Shown: positions 45,074-53,964 of the stretch, one piece after another
How positions within the stretch are numbered: the stretch's first letter is position 1
Layout of the letters: each line of letters begins with the position of its first letter
Source of the DNA: Seonamhaeicola sp. ML3
Lineage (GTDB): Bacteria > Bacteroidota > Bacteroidia > Flavobacteriales > Flavobacteriaceae
Direction of reading: 5' to 3'
NCBI RefSeq assembly: GCF_023273855.1
Contig: NZ_CP096884.1
Span: 2,852,001 to 2,916,000, forward strand
DNA: 64,000 bases
Position numbers and translations under genes: made by a program
Notes under the pieces: model-generated
Database searches by the model: none
What the model saw: the letters and a program-made list of their open reading frames with translations, nothing else
What the model was told of the DNA's origin: nothing

Positions 45074-45802
45074 ATGAAGATAATTTCAATGATTCCTGCG
45101 CGTTATGCGGCTTCTAGGTTTCCAGCCAAGCTCATGCAAGACCTCAATGGAAAATCTGTTATTTTAAGGACTTATGAGGCTACTGTTGCTACAAGGCTAT
45201 TTGATGATGTTTTTGTAGTTACCGATAGTGATATTATTTTCAATGAAATTGTAAATAATGGTGGTAAGGCGATTATGAGTCTTAAAGAGCATAATTCTGG
45301 TAGCGACCGCATAGCCGAGGCAGTAGAAAACTTAGATATAGATATTGTTATTAATGTTCAAGGCGATGAACCTTTTACAGATAAGGAGTCTTTAAGTAAA
45401 TTAATAGAAGTCTTTAAAACCGATGATAAAAAAGAGGTGGATCTAGCATCTTTAATGGTTCACATTAAGGATAAAGATGAAATAAACAATCCTAACACTG
45501 TAAAGGTTGTAGTAGACCAATCTCAATTTGCATTGTACTTTTCACGTAGTCCAATACCTTATCCTAGAGATGAAAATGTAGGGGTAAAATACTATAAACA
45601 TAAAGGTGTTTATGCTTTTAGAAAGGAAGCCATACTTAATTTTTCTAAGTTGCCTATGCAAACTTTAGAGGCTTCTGAGAAATTGGAACAGTTAAGATAT
45701 TTGGAATATAGCAAAAGAATTAAAATGGTAGAAACAGATGTTCAGGGTATAGAAATCGATACACCTGAGGATTTAGAACGCGCAAAACTAGCTTGGAAAT
45801 AG
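45074..45802 (+). CDS. kdsB: 3-deoxy-manno-octulosonate cytidylyltransferase
   Basis: Activates Kdo (or an 8-amino derivative) with CTP to give CMP-Kdo for lipopolysaccharide core synthesis. The 242-aa protein starts with the nucleotide-binding loop [16 protein letters not shown] and has NVQGDEPF (Mg/CTP-binding), [10 protein letters not shown] and a terminal [13 protein letters not shown]. It is cytoplasmic. The end overlaps the HAD hydrolase start by 10 bases. A kdnB gene (Kdo 8-oxidase) two genes further suggests that the natural substrate may be 8-amino-Kdo, as in Shewanella; this is inference. Confidence 0.95.
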   Translation: MKIISMIPARYAASRFPAKLMQDLNGKSVILRTYEATVATRLFDDVFVVTDSDIIFNEIVNNGGKAIMSLKEHNSGSDRIAEAVENLDIDIVINVQGDEPFTDKESLSKLIEVFKTDDKKEVDLASLMVHIKDKDEINNPNTVKVVVDQSQFALYFSRSPIPYPRDENVGVKYYKHKGVYAFRKEAILNFSKLPMQTLEASEKLEQLRYLEYSKRIKMVETDVQGIEIDTPEDLERAKLAWK

Positions 45803-46497
45803 ACTATCAAAATATAAAATCCATAGGCTTTGATGCCGATGACACGCTTTGGGTAAACGAAACCTTTTTCAGAGAAGCAGAGGAGGAGTTCTGTAGGTTA
45901 TTATCAGATTATGAAACACCAAATAAAATAGATCAAGAGCTCTTCAAAATGGAGATTAAAAATTTAGAGCTTTATGGCTATGGTGTAAAGGCCTTCATGC
46001 TCTCTATGGTGCAATCTGCCTTAGAAATTTCGAATTACAATGTCCCGAATACTACTTTAAACAAGATACTGCAAATCGGTAAAGACATGCTAAATAAACC
46101 TGTAGATTTACTAGATGGTGTTGAAGAGGTTTTACATGAGCTATCAAAGAAATACAGACTTATTTTGGCAACTAAAGGCGATTTGTTGGACCAAGAACGT
46201 AAATTAGAAAGATCTGGATTGACCGATTATTTTCATCACATAGAAGTTTTAAGTGAGAAAAAAGAAGCTAACTATGCTAAGTTGCTGAAACACTTGAATA
46301 TAGAGCCTTCAGAGTTTTTAATGGTTGGAAATTCATTAAAGTCTGATATTTTACCCCTAGTTAATCTTGGTGCTAAGGCTATTCATGTTCCATTCCATAC
46401 AACTTGGGCCCACGAACAGGTGTCGGAAAGAGAAACAAATGGTAAAGACTATAAAACGATTGGTTCTTTAAGAGAGCTTCTAAAATTTCTAGGGTAA
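45793..46497 (+). CDS. HAD-superfamily phosphatase (YjjG-like)
   Basis: A 234-aa cytoplasmic HAD hydrolase. Motif I is [10 protein letters not shown] (nucleophile D14, acid/base D16), motif II lies in LILATKGD, motif III is the Lys in SEKKEANY, and motif IV is [14 protein letters not shown] helical cap lies between motifs I and II (about 30-105), as in YjjG-type nucleotidases. The start is TTG, 10 bases inside kdsB; motif I begins at residue 11 and there is no upstream ATG, so this start is needed. It is not the short KdsC type, so it probably does not supply Kdo-8-P phosphatase activity. Substrate unknown. Confidence 0.85.
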   Translation: MEIDYQNIKSIGFDADDTLWVNETFFREAEEEFCRLLSDYETPNKIDQELFKMEIKNLELYGYGVKAFMLSMVQSALEISNYNVPNTTLNKILQIGKDMLNKPVDLLDGVEEVLHELSKKYRLILATKGDLLDQERKLERSGLTDYFHHIEVLSEKKEANYAKLLKHLNIEPSEFLMVGNSLKSDILPLVNLGAKAIHVPFHTTWAHEQVSERETNGKDYKTIGSLRELLKFLG

Positions 46498-46502
46498 TCA
46501 TA

Positions 46503-47123
46503 ATGAAAGTGATTGATATAGAACAATGGAATAGAAAGGCTCATTATGAACATTTTAGTGCTTTAAAAGATCCTTATTTCTCCCTAACAATCCCTTTCGA
46601 TGTCACAAAGGCTCATGCTTTTTCTAAAGCTAATGGTATTAGCTTTTTTGCAAAATATTTACACGATTGCACAAAGGCAATCAATCGTGTTGAAAATTTG
46701 AAGTTTAGAATAGAAAATGAAAATATTGTGTCTTATGATGTTATACACGCTTCTGCAACTATTATGAGAACCAATAATACATTTGGATTTTCATTTATTG
46801 ATTTCAATGAAAATTTAGATGAATTTATAAAAAATATAGAACAAGAAAAAAAACGTATTGAGCACACCAGCGATTTATACCCTCCAAAAAACGGTTTAGA
46901 TTGTATTCATTGTTCGGCAATGCCTTGGGTTAATTTTACAGGGCAGAAAGAACCTATTTCAGGTAAAACAGAATCTGTGCCTAAGCTGGCTTTTAGTAAA
47001 ATGGATAGGTTAGGAGGCGGTAAATTAAAAATGAATGTAGCGATTAGTGTTAACCACGCACTGGTCGATGGCTATCATGTAGGTTTGTTTTCTGAGAAAT
47101 TTCAACAGTATTTAAATGAGTAA
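46503..47123 (+). CDS. Chloramphenicol acetyltransferase-like protein
   Basis: A 206-aa member of the trimeric CAT family. It shows the family framework ending in VNHALVDGYHVGLF, where the HxxxDG motif supplies the catalytic His (H185) and Asp (D189). FSFIDFNENLDEFIKNI and SAMPWVNFTG also fit CAT. Known enzymes transfer acetyl from acetyl-CoA to chloramphenicol, but chromosomal homologues in Bacteroidota, next to core envelope genes as here, often have unknown acceptors. I would not call resistance from sequence alone. Confidence 0.8.
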   Translation: MKVIDIEQWNRKAHYEHFSALKDPYFSLTIPFDVTKAHAFSKANGISFFAKYLHDCTKAINRVENLKFRIENENIVSYDVIHASATIMRTNNTFGFSFIDFNENLDEFIKNIEQEKKRIEHTSDLYPPKNGLDCIHCSAMPWVNFTGQKEPISGKTESVPKLAFSKMDRLGGGKLKMNVAISVNHALVDGYHVGLFSEKFQQYLNE

Positions 47124-47171
47124 GTATCAAAATAGTCTTATTTTTACATTTCGAAAAAGAGAATATATTAG

Positions 47172-48254
47172 ATGAGTTATAAAAACTTTCCCATGGTGCC
47201 AAGAGTCGTTTTTGGCAGAGGTAGTTTCAATCAATTAGGCGAAATATTAGCTCCAAAGCGCTTAAATATTAATGCTCCTTTTATATTTTTAGTTGATGAT
47301 GTTTTTAAATCGGACTCTTGGCTTACCTCAAGAATACCATTGGCTTACAATGACCAAATCATTTTTGTTTCCGCTGCCGAAGAACCTAAGACAGAACAGG
47401 TTGATGAATTGGTTGAAAGTATTATTTTAAAATTTAATGAGCGGCCTTCAGGTATCATAGGCATAGGAGGTGGTACTTTATTAGATTTAGCCAAAGCAGT
47501 TTCAATCATGCTCACCAATAAGGGCAAAGCACAAGATTATCAAGGTTGGGACCTAGTTAAGAATAAGGCGATTTACCATGTAGGCATTCCAACCATTTCT
47601 GGAACAGGAGCAGAGGTTTCTAGAACAACAGTATTAACGGGGCCAGATAAAAAACTTGGAATAAATTCCGATTTCACACCTTTCGATCAAGTTGTCTTAG
47701 ACTCAGAATTAACACAGAGCGTACCTAAAAACCAATGGTTTTATACCGGTATGGATTGTTATATTCATTGTATAGAATCATTAGAAGGTACTTACTTAAA
47801 CACTTTTAGTCAAAGCTATGGCGATATGGCATTATCGTTGTGTGAAGAGATATTTCTTGATGACGATTTGAGTGTTACAGAGTCCCAAGAAAAACTCATG
47901 ATGGCATCTTGGCATGGCGGTATGAGTATTGTTTACTCTCAAGTAGGTGTGGCCCATGCTATGAGTTATGGTTTGTCTTACTTGTTGGGAATTAAGCATG
48001 GTATAGGTAACTGTATAGTATTTGACCAATTGGAAGAGTTCTACCCAGAAGGCGTAAAGGTTTTTAAGGAAATGAAAGCAAAACATAATATTGTTTTGCC
48101 TCAAGGTATTTGTTCCAAATTAAACGATCAAGAACTTGATACAATGATAGATATTTCATTAGGTTTGGTGCCGCTTTGGGAAAATGCATTAGGTAAAAAC
48201 TGGAAAAGGACAATTACAAGAAAAAAACTAAAAGCGCTTTACCTAAGAATGTAG
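47172..48254 (+). CDS. kdnB: 3-deoxy-manno-octulosonate 8-oxidase (KdnB)
   Basis: A 360-aa iron-containing alcohol-dehydrogenase family enzyme that oxidises C8 of Kdo, the first step of 8-amino-Kdo synthesis in Shewanella oneidensis. Family parts are the dinucleotide loop GIGGGTLLDLAKAVS (about 96-110), PTISGTGAEVSRTTVLTGP, and metal-site histidines in GVAHAMSYGL (about residue 262) and IKHGIGN (about 276). The VVFGRGSFNQL start, YQGWDL and FYTGMDCYIHCIESL agree closely with Shewanella KdnB as I remember it. The partner aminotransferase KdnA is not in this window. kdsB lies two genes upstream and a PlsC-like gene follows after one base. Confidence 0.85.
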   Translation: MSYKNFPMVPRVVFGRGSFNQLGEILAPKRLNINAPFIFLVDDVFKSDSWLTSRIPLAYNDQIIFVSAAEEPKTEQVDELVESIILKFNERPSGIIGIGGGTLLDLAKAVSIMLTNKGKAQDYQGWDLVKNKAIYHVGIPTISGTGAEVSRTTVLTGPDKKLGINSDFTPFDQVVLDSELTQSVPKNQWFYTGMDCYIHCIESLEGTYLNTFSQSYGDMALSLCEEIFLDDDLSVTESQEKLMMASWHGGMSIVYSQVGVAHAMSYGLSYLLGIKHGIGNCIVFDQLEEFYPEGVKVFKEMKAKHNIVLPQGICSKLNDQELDTMIDISLGLVPLWENALGKNWKRTITRKKLKALYLRM

Positions 48255-48255
48255 T

Positions 48256-48804
48256 ATGCAATGGCTAGCAAAACTCATTTACCATAATCTTTTAGGTTGG
48301 AAAGTAGTCGGAAACTCTAATCTTTCCAAAGAGCACATAAAGAAGGCTGTTATTATAGCAGCACCTCACACCAGTTGGCATGACTTTTACATAGGGATTC
48401 TTCTCAGAGCAGTCATAGGTGTCAAAACAAATTTTATTGGTAAGAAAAGTTTATTTCATTTTCCTGTTGGTTGGTTTTTTAGAGCCTTGGGAGGGATACC
48501 CGTAAATAGGTTTTCCAGTGAGAATAAAGTTGAACAAATAATCAATATTTTTAACAGTAAAGAAGAATTTAGATTGGGGATGTCTCCTGAAGGAACACGC
48601 AAGAAGGTTTCTAAATGGCGAACAGGATTTTACTATATAGCCAAGGAAGCCAAAGTACCTATTATTATGTTTACATTAGATTTTGAAAATAAACAAAATA
48701 AGATTTCACAACCTTTTTTCCCTTCAAATGACATAGAAGCCGATTTTGAGTTCATTCGTGGGTTTTTTAAAGGTGTGAAGGGAAAGATAATTGAATATTC
48801 GTAA
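48256..48804 (+). CDS. PlsC-like 1-acyl-glycerol-3-phosphate acyltransferase family protein
   Basis: A 182-aa small acyltransferase. The HX4D catalytic motif is HTSWHD (H38, D43). Block III is SPEGTRKK, and GWFFRALGGIPVNR matches the second block. A hydrophobic stretch near the N-terminus should bind the membrane surface. The short size fits stand-alone PlsC-like proteins whose acceptor is uncertain (lysophosphatidate, ornithine lipid or others). The ATG follows the kdnB stop by one base, so they are co-translated. An envelope role is inferred. Confidence 0.85.
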   Translation: MQWLAKLIYHNLLGWKVVGNSNLSKEHIKKAVIIAAPHTSWHDFYIGILLRAVIGVKTNFIGKKSLFHFPVGWFFRALGGIPVNRFSSENKVEQIINIFNSKEEFRLGMSPEGTRKKVSKWRTGFYYIAKEAKVPIIMFTLDFENKQNKISQPFFPSNDIEADFEFIRGFFKGVKGKIIEYS

Positions 48805-48927
48805 AATCCTATAGATTAGGAAATAATGGCATGAATATTGCGATACAATTTATGTATTTGTAGATGAAACATAAAGTAAACAGAATTTGTCCCTAAAAAG
48901 AAACATTCACTTTTACATTAAAAAAGC

Positions 48928-48961
48928 AAAAAGCTATTTCCACAGAAATAGCTTTTTTTTT
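48928..48961. terminator. Bidirectional terminator between the kdnB operon and the metalloprotease
   Basis: AAAAGCTATTTC / GAAATAGCTTTT forms a 12-bp stem with loop CACA; a T-run follows on the plus strand and an A-rich arm gives a T-rich tail on the minus strand. Confidence 0.85.
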
Positions 48962-48971
48962 ACTCTGTGTG

Positions 48972-51572
48972 CTACTTAATTTCTTTAAAGGCATTATCAA
49001 TTAATGTTCTTAAGTGTTGTTTGTGGGCTTTAGAGCTAATATTTCCAGTATTAGTAGCCATAGATTTAATTCGCTTTAAATTATAGAGTGCCATAGATTT
49101 AGAGGTATTAGAAAACATGCTGTTTTGCTTACCTGTTAAGATATTAATTAATCTGTTGGTGTAGGCTAGTTGTAAGTTTTGTCTAAACGAATTTACATTA
49201 CCATAAATATCCTTACTAAAAATAGATGCATTTAAATCGCTCATAAATTGAGATAGTTTATATTCATTGCCGTAAAGTTGAGAATCTGTAATACGCTGCA
49301 GTGTGTTAGGGTGTAGCAAATGACTCAAAACATTTTGTTGATAAGCCAGAATTTGCTTGTGAATTTTAGGGTCTTCAGGTTCATTTAAGAAGTCAAAACC
49401 TCGTCTTTGTCTGGCTAAGTAATTGTATAGATCATTCGGGGCATTAAACGCATCGGGTGCAAAAACATACATCTCCAAAGCCTTCATGGCCCGTTTTTGA
49501 TCTTCTAATTTTACAGGAGTGTAGGGCTGTGTGGCGCCTTCCTGTCCAGCCATGGCCCGGTCTACATAAACACCACCAATATATCTTGAAATGATGTTTG
49601 CCGCGCCAGATTTTTGACCGCTTAGTAGCAAGTATACACGTCTTAGGTCTTCATACGATTTTCCGTCTCTTATAAAATTGTCTTTTGCAGTTTTCATCAG
49701 GTTCTGCGAGAGTTCAATTCTATCTATTGAATATTGGATAGCGTCGTTAGATTGATCGTGGATCATAACTCTTGGGTCTATAGCCTTTCCTGGAGAACGC
49801 ATATCATCAGCGTCATTTCCAAATATAAGCTCAGGTTCGGTCGATCGATTAAGTAGACGGTTTTTTTCCTCTTCAGATTTAAAAGGAGTGTAACCAAATT
49901 GAATTGCCCAGATATCATAGGGGCCAACAGCTACGTCATCATATTGCCCCTGTTTTGTTCTATCTTTTGTAATATTTAAAGTAGCATAATCCATTACAGA
50001 ACCGGTGAGGCATTTACCATCAATAAATTCAGGATTGCTTAATTCTGCTGGAGAGAATAACTGACTGGCTTTCATATTGTGGTTCAACCCTAAGGTATGG
50101 CCAATTTCGTGCATAATAAGAGCTGTCATGGATTCTTTTTTTATGCGTTCCATTTCTAAATCCGATGCTCCGGTTACAGAAGCTACTGCAGAGGCAAACA
50201 TTATATCTTGATGCATAAATTTTCCAAGAGTACAATGTTCATGATTGTGCTCGTTCGAGTTATCATGGTTTTTAAATGGTTTTTCCAAACCGTGTAGGTT
50301 ATAAATTTTGTCATAAAACACACGATTGGTAAAATGTACATATTCTAACATGATATCTGCACCCAAAATTTGCCCGGTCCTTGGATTTACTAAAATAGGT
50401 CCGTAACCTCCAAAGGGCGGTTGTGGAGATGAAGTCCACCGTAAAACGTTATAACGGATATCTCCTGCATCCCAATCAGCATCATCAGGTTGTTGTTTTA
50501 CTACCATAGCATTTTTAAAACCTGCTTTTTCAAAAGCCTTGTTCCATTGCAAAACGCCATTTTTAATGGTCTCTCTCCATTCTAGAGGTGTAGAGTTTTC
50601 CATCCACCAAACGATAGGCTCTACAGGCTCTGAAATTTTTGCATTAGGATCTTTCTTTTGTAAGTTCCACCGGTGGATTAAATCTCTATATGGTGTTGAT
50701 GATGTTGATGTTTGATCATCAACTTTAGTCATGAAATAGCCAACTCTGGGGTCGTCATATCTTGGTTCATAATTATTTTCAGGCATAGCAATAAGACTAT
50801 GGAAAACCTTAATGCTCACATTTCTAGGGTCAGCTAAGGCGTTGGAACCATTACTAATTGTTGATGGATTTGAGTATACATATTCAATTTTAATATTAGT
50901 ATTCTCGGGATAGTTTTTAATACTGTTTATTTTAGTTTTATTTTTATCTAAAGCTCCTAATTTAAATGAAAGTGATGAGCTTCCTGGTCGAGACGGGGAC
51001 TTGATTCTTGAAAAAGTTTCCTTTAAAAACAAATCATTGGCCTTTATTAGGTAGCTTCCTGTTTTAGAATCTGAAGCTTCTATTTTTACACTAGCAATCG
51101 TACCATTGCTAGTATTTGCATTTTCAGATTTGGAAATAGGATTATTTGGGTCGAAATAAAACGATGTGTTTTGAACTATAAACTCAATTTTATCGAAATA
51201 TTTTTCGATTTTGAATATTTTGGAGCCTCTGTAAGAGCCTCTATTAGCTTTTCCTTCTAGAACACCATCGGCTATTTGACTAAAATAAATGTATTCTTTT
51301 CCAATTTGATTTTCAGAAATGAGCATTTGTAGCGATCCATTTGTGGTATCTTGATAAATTGTAAAAAGCCCCTCTATTTTCTTGCTTTTTTTAACAAGGT
51401 CGGCAATACTTTTCTTTTTGGTTGTTTTAGGTTTGGGTGCTAAAGCTGTGGTGTTGGCTTTTTTCTTTTTACTCTTTTTATTTTGAGAATTTGAGGTTAG
51501 CGGAAAGACAAGTAGTATGATAGTGAGGAACATTAAGAAATACTGAGAAGTCTTGTTTTTAATAAAAATCAT
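48972..51572 (-). CDS. Large exported zinc-dependent metalloprotease (DUF5117/DUF5118 type)
   Basis: An 866-aa protein with a signal peptide (about 1-30, ends SNSQ) and a Lys-rich linker (KKSKKKKAN). The N-terminal DUF5118/5117-type beta region (about 60-430) includes GLFTIYQDTTNGSLQMLIS and YGPILVNPRTGQILGADIML. The metzincin zinc site is HEIGHTLGLNHN (first His at residue 488), followed by GSVMDYA, the Met-turn. The C-terminal third is helical. No T9SS sorting domain is visible, so it is probably periplasmic. I chose the ATG at 51572 (MIFIKNKTS); a TTG eight codons upstream would lie close to the predicted transcription start. Its substrate is unknown. Confidence 0.9.
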   Translation of the reverse strand: MIFIKNKTSQYFLMFLTIILLVFPLTSNSQNKKSKKKKANTTALAPKPKTTKKKSIADLVKKSKKIEGLFTIYQDTTNGSLQMLISENQIGKEYIYFSQIADGVLEGKANRGSYRGSKIFKIEKYFDKIEFIVQNTSFYFDPNNPISKSENANTSNGTIASVKIEASDSKTGSYLIKANDLFLKETFSRIKSPSRPGSSSLSFKLGALDKNKTKINSIKNYPENTNIKIEYVYSNPSTISNGSNALADPRNVSIKVFHSLIAMPENNYEPRYDDPRVGYFMTKVDDQTSTSSTPYRDLIHRWNLQKKDPNAKISEPVEPIVWWMENSTPLEWRETIKNGVLQWNKAFEKAGFKNAMVVKQQPDDADWDAGDIRYNVLRWTSSPQPPFGGYGPILVNPRTGQILGADIMLEYVHFTNRVFYDKIYNLHGLEKPFKNHDNSNEHNHEHCTLGKFMHQDIMFASAVASVTGASDLEMERIKKESMTALIMHEIGHTLGLNHNMKASQLFSPAELSNPEFIDGKCLTGSVMDYATLNITKDRTKQGQYDDVAVGPYDIWAIQFGYTPFKSEEEKNRLLNRSTEPELIFGNDADDMRSPGKAIDPRVMIHDQSNDAIQYSIDRIELSQNLMKTAKDNFIRDGKSYEDLRRVYLLLSGQKSGAANIISRYIGGVYVDRAMAGQEGATQPYTPVKLEDQKRAMKALEMYVFAPDAFNAPNDLYNYLARQRRGFDFLNEPEDPKIHKQILAYQQNVLSHLLHPNTLQRITDSQLYGNEYKLSQFMSDLNASIFSKDIYGNVNSFRQNLQLAYTNRLINILTGKQNSMFSNTSKSMALYNLKRIKSMATNTGNISSKAHKQHLRTLIDNAFKEIK

Positions 51573-51966
51573 AACATTTAATTTGGGATTAGTCAATACT
51601 GTTTTTAAAATGACACCAAAATTAACCTTTAAGGCTAAAAAATGTTACAAAAAAATGTTAAAGTATAATATTTTATAAGTTGATATGTGGTCTATATCTC
51701 CCCAAATAGTAAAATATTTAAGTACATGTTTCGATGTAGATTCTATACTCTAAACCCATTAATTATCATAAATCTACTTCAAAACACCTGTGTAGAAAGT
51801 GGTTTATTTCCAATTAAATAGATTTTTTACTGGGTAAGGGGATAAATAAAGGACATTATCGGTCATATCATTGACTATGACCATCACCAATAATTCCCTA
51901 TTTAGTTAGTTTTCGGGTTTTAAAGAGTTCTGTTTGAATAATAATAACTTAATTAAACCTAATAGG
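51573..51966. other. Intergenic region between the metalloprotease and yebC
   Basis: A 394-bp gap. It holds a minus-strand -7 box (51617-51624) for the metalloprotease and a perfect 7-bp inverted repeat GGTCATA-N8-TATGACC at 51861-51882 of unknown role. I see no ORF and no clear terminator for yebC. Confidence 0.45.
51617..51624 (-). promoter_or_regulatory. -7 box of the metalloprotease gene
   Basis: TAATTTTG on the minus strand fits TAnnTTTG. A TTTG lies 23 bases upstream, a longer spacer than usual. Transcription would start near 51610, giving a leader of about 38 bases to the ATG at 51572. Confidence 0.45.
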
Positions 51967-52707
51967 TTAAAGTTCCTGCATGGTGTGATATACGTTTTGT
52001 ACATCGTCGTCTTCTTCAAGTTTTTCAAGAAGTTTTTCTACATCTGCTACTTTTTCGGCATCTAAAGGTTTGGTTACTTGAGGGATACGCTCAAATCCTG
52101 ATGATAGGATTTCAATATTATTTTCTTCGAGGTAAGATTGAATTTTTCCAAAACTTTCAAAAGGCGCATAAATAATGATACTGTTCACTTCATTTCCATC
52201 GGCATCTTCATCGGTGTCTTCAAAAATTTCCTCAACGCCAAAATCGATAAGTTCTAGTTCTAATTCTTCTAGATCTAAATCATCGCCTTTTATCTTAAAA
52301 TTACAAGTGTGATCAAACATGAAAACTACAGAACCTGAAGTTCCAAGACTACCATCACATTTATTAAAATAACTTCTAACATTGGCAACTGTTCTTGTGT
52401 TGTTATCTGTTGCCGTTTCTACTAAAATGGCAATACCATGAGGCGCATAGCCTTCAAAAATCACTTCTTTATAATCCCCTTGGCTTTTATCTGAAGCTCG
52501 TTTTATAGCTCGCTCAATGTTGTCTTTTGGCATATTAACAGACTTGGCATTCTGTATAACTGCACGTAATCGGGAATTACTATCTGGGTCAGGACCTCCT
52601 TCTTTTACAGCCATTACTATATCTTTACCAATACGTGTAAAGGCTTTGCTCATTGCCGACCAACGCTTCATTTTTCTTGCCTTTCTGAACTCAAAAGCTC
52701 TTCCCAT
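51967..52707 (-). CDS. yebC: YebC/PmpR family DNA-binding regulatory protein
   Basis: A 246-aa protein of the YebC/TACO1 family. The start MGRAFEFRKARKMKRWSAMS, AVKEGGPDPDSNSRLRAVIQ and NMPKDNIERAIKRA are signature stretches of domain I. GTSGSVVFMFDH marks the next domain, and the acidic C-terminal part (LEEDDDVQNVYHTM) is typical. Members have been described as transcription regulators and more recently as ribosome-associated factors that relieve stalling at proline stretches; sequence does not decide between these. Confidence 0.93.
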   Translation of the reverse strand: MGRAFEFRKARKMKRWSAMSKAFTRIGKDIVMAVKEGGPDPDSNSRLRAVIQNAKSVNMPKDNIERAIKRASDKSQGDYKEVIFEGYAPHGIAILVETATDNNTRTVANVRSYFNKCDGSLGTSGSVVFMFDHTCNFKIKGDDLDLEELELELIDFGVEEIFEDTDEDADGNEVNSIIIYAPFESFGKIQSYLEENNIEILSSGFERIPQVTKPLDAEKVADVEKLLEKLEEDDDVQNVYHTMQEL

Positions 52708-52764
52708 AATCTAAATTTTAATTTTAATAAGCGAAAATAATTCGTTTTTCAGTTAGAGGCAAAT

Positions 52765-53055
52765 TTATTCAACAGGCTCAACAATATTTTCAATAGCTTC
52801 AGCTAATTTAAAATCTTTTTCAGAAACCCCGTCAACATCGTGAGTGGAGAGTGAAATTGTTAATACATTATAGACGTTGCTCCAGTTAGGGTGATGGTTC
52901 AATGCTTCACATTCAAAAGCTATTCTGCTCATGGCGCTAAAACAATCCCTAAAATTGTCAAATTCAAATTCTGCGTGAATGGCGTTATCAAAATATTCCC
53001 AATCTGGGAAATGCAATAATCTTTTTTCAATGTCTTGTGTTGTCAATTTACTCAT
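52765..53055 (-). CDS. phhB: 4a-hydroxytetrahydrobiopterin dehydratase
   Basis: A 96-aa pterin-4a-carbinolamine dehydratase that recycles the pterin cofactor of aromatic amino acid hydroxylases. The active-site core is EALNHHPNWSNVYNVLTISL, with the two adjacent histidines, then THDVDGVSEKDFKLA. W19 and the start LTTQDIEKRLLHFPDWEY also fit. No hydroxylase gene is in this window. Confidence 0.92.
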   Translation of the reverse strand: MSKLTTQDIEKRLLHFPDWEYFDNAIHAEFEFDNFRDCFSAMSRIAFECEALNHHPNWSNVYNVLTISLSTHDVDGVSEKDFKLAEAIENIVEPVE

Positions 53056-53107
53056 TAAAAGTATTTTAGAATTACTTGAACTAATTTAATGAATTCTACT
53101 GTTGCAA

Positions 53108-53941
53108 TCAATTAATTTTTAAATCTTCTAAAATGTCGTTACTAACTATTTGCAAATGTTTGGGTAGCTTATTGGTTTTTGTAAGTACCGCTAAATAACG
53201 TTCTTCGTTTGTGGTATATACCCGTTTGTATATGGGTTTCTTATCTGTTAATTCTATAATTATTTCTTTTATAAAATCATCATGATGTACTAGGTCGGTA
53301 CTGCCTAAATGAAATACACCATACTTACTTCTGTTAATTATATAATGTACTTGTTGGGTGAATTTATCGGCATTCGTAACATTCATAACCAGATTGGGAA
53401 AGACTTCAATAGGCTCTTGTTGTTTTATATTTTCGAGAATCTCCATTACACGGGGTGATTGTGAGCCAAAAACCATAGGCAATCTTAAAATTGCTACTTG
53501 TTTTTTGGGTAACCTTAGTAGCATATTTTCTATTTTTATCTTAAAGTGTCCGTAAATGCTGTTGCTCAAAGTTTTGTCATCTTCATAACTAGGGAATTTA
53601 CTGTACGCATCGAATACATTGGCCGAGGACAGAAATATAATTTTTATTTTTTTAGAAAACACATATTCTGCTAGGTGTAAATGTAAAATTACCTGTTTAG
53701 AAAATTCACCACGTAGCGCAGAAATTATAATGGTAGGTCTTACAATATCTAGGATTTCATAAATATCATCTTCTTCAAAGTCATATTGATAAAACTGATG
53801 ATTCTTTTCAAAATGCCTATTTGAAGTTCTGTAAGTACCATGAGTTTTAAAGTAAGGACAAAGCTCTTTATAAATAGCATTGCCAAGAAACCCGCTTGCT
53901 CCAAGGATTAATATTCTATGTTTACTTTCCGCGTTTTTCAT
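53108..53941 (-). CDS. NAD(P)-dependent sugar-epimerase/RmlD-like SDR protein
   Basis: A 277-aa extended short-chain dehydrogenase. The Rossmann loop ILGASGFLGNAIY lies at about 12-24. The active-site pair is YGHFK (Tyr and Lys, about 130-134), preceded by FLSSANVFDA. IRPT-type RPTIIISALRG resembles RmlD (dTDP-4-dehydrorhamnose reductase), so a nucleotide-sugar substrate is possible. Neighbours phhB and glsA do not point to a pathway. Substrate not assigned. Confidence 0.8.
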   Translation of the reverse strand: MKNAESKHRILILGASGFLGNAIYKELCPYFKTHGTYRTSNRHFEKNHQFYQYDFEEDDIYEILDIVRPTIIISALRGEFSKQVILHLHLAEYVFSKKIKIIFLSSANVFDAYSKFPSYEDDKTLSNSIYGHFKIKIENMLLRLPKKQVAILRLPMVFGSQSPRVMEILENIKQQEPIEVFPNLVMNVTNADKFTQQVHYIINRSKYGVFHLGSTDLVHHDDFIKEIIIELTDKKPIYKRVYTTNEERYLAVLTKTNKLPKHLQIVSNDILEDLKIN

Positions 53942-53964
53942 ACGTCATTTACAATGAAACCATT

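Noticed and set aside
46503-47123. Acquired chloramphenicol-resistance gene
   Set aside because: No mobile element, terminal repeats or base-composition break surrounds it; it sits within a tightly spaced chromosomal run, so resistance cannot be claimed.
48805-48927. Tiny plus ORF after the PlsC-like gene (MNIAIQFMYL)
   Set aside because: Ten codons, no promoter or conserved feature; likely chance.
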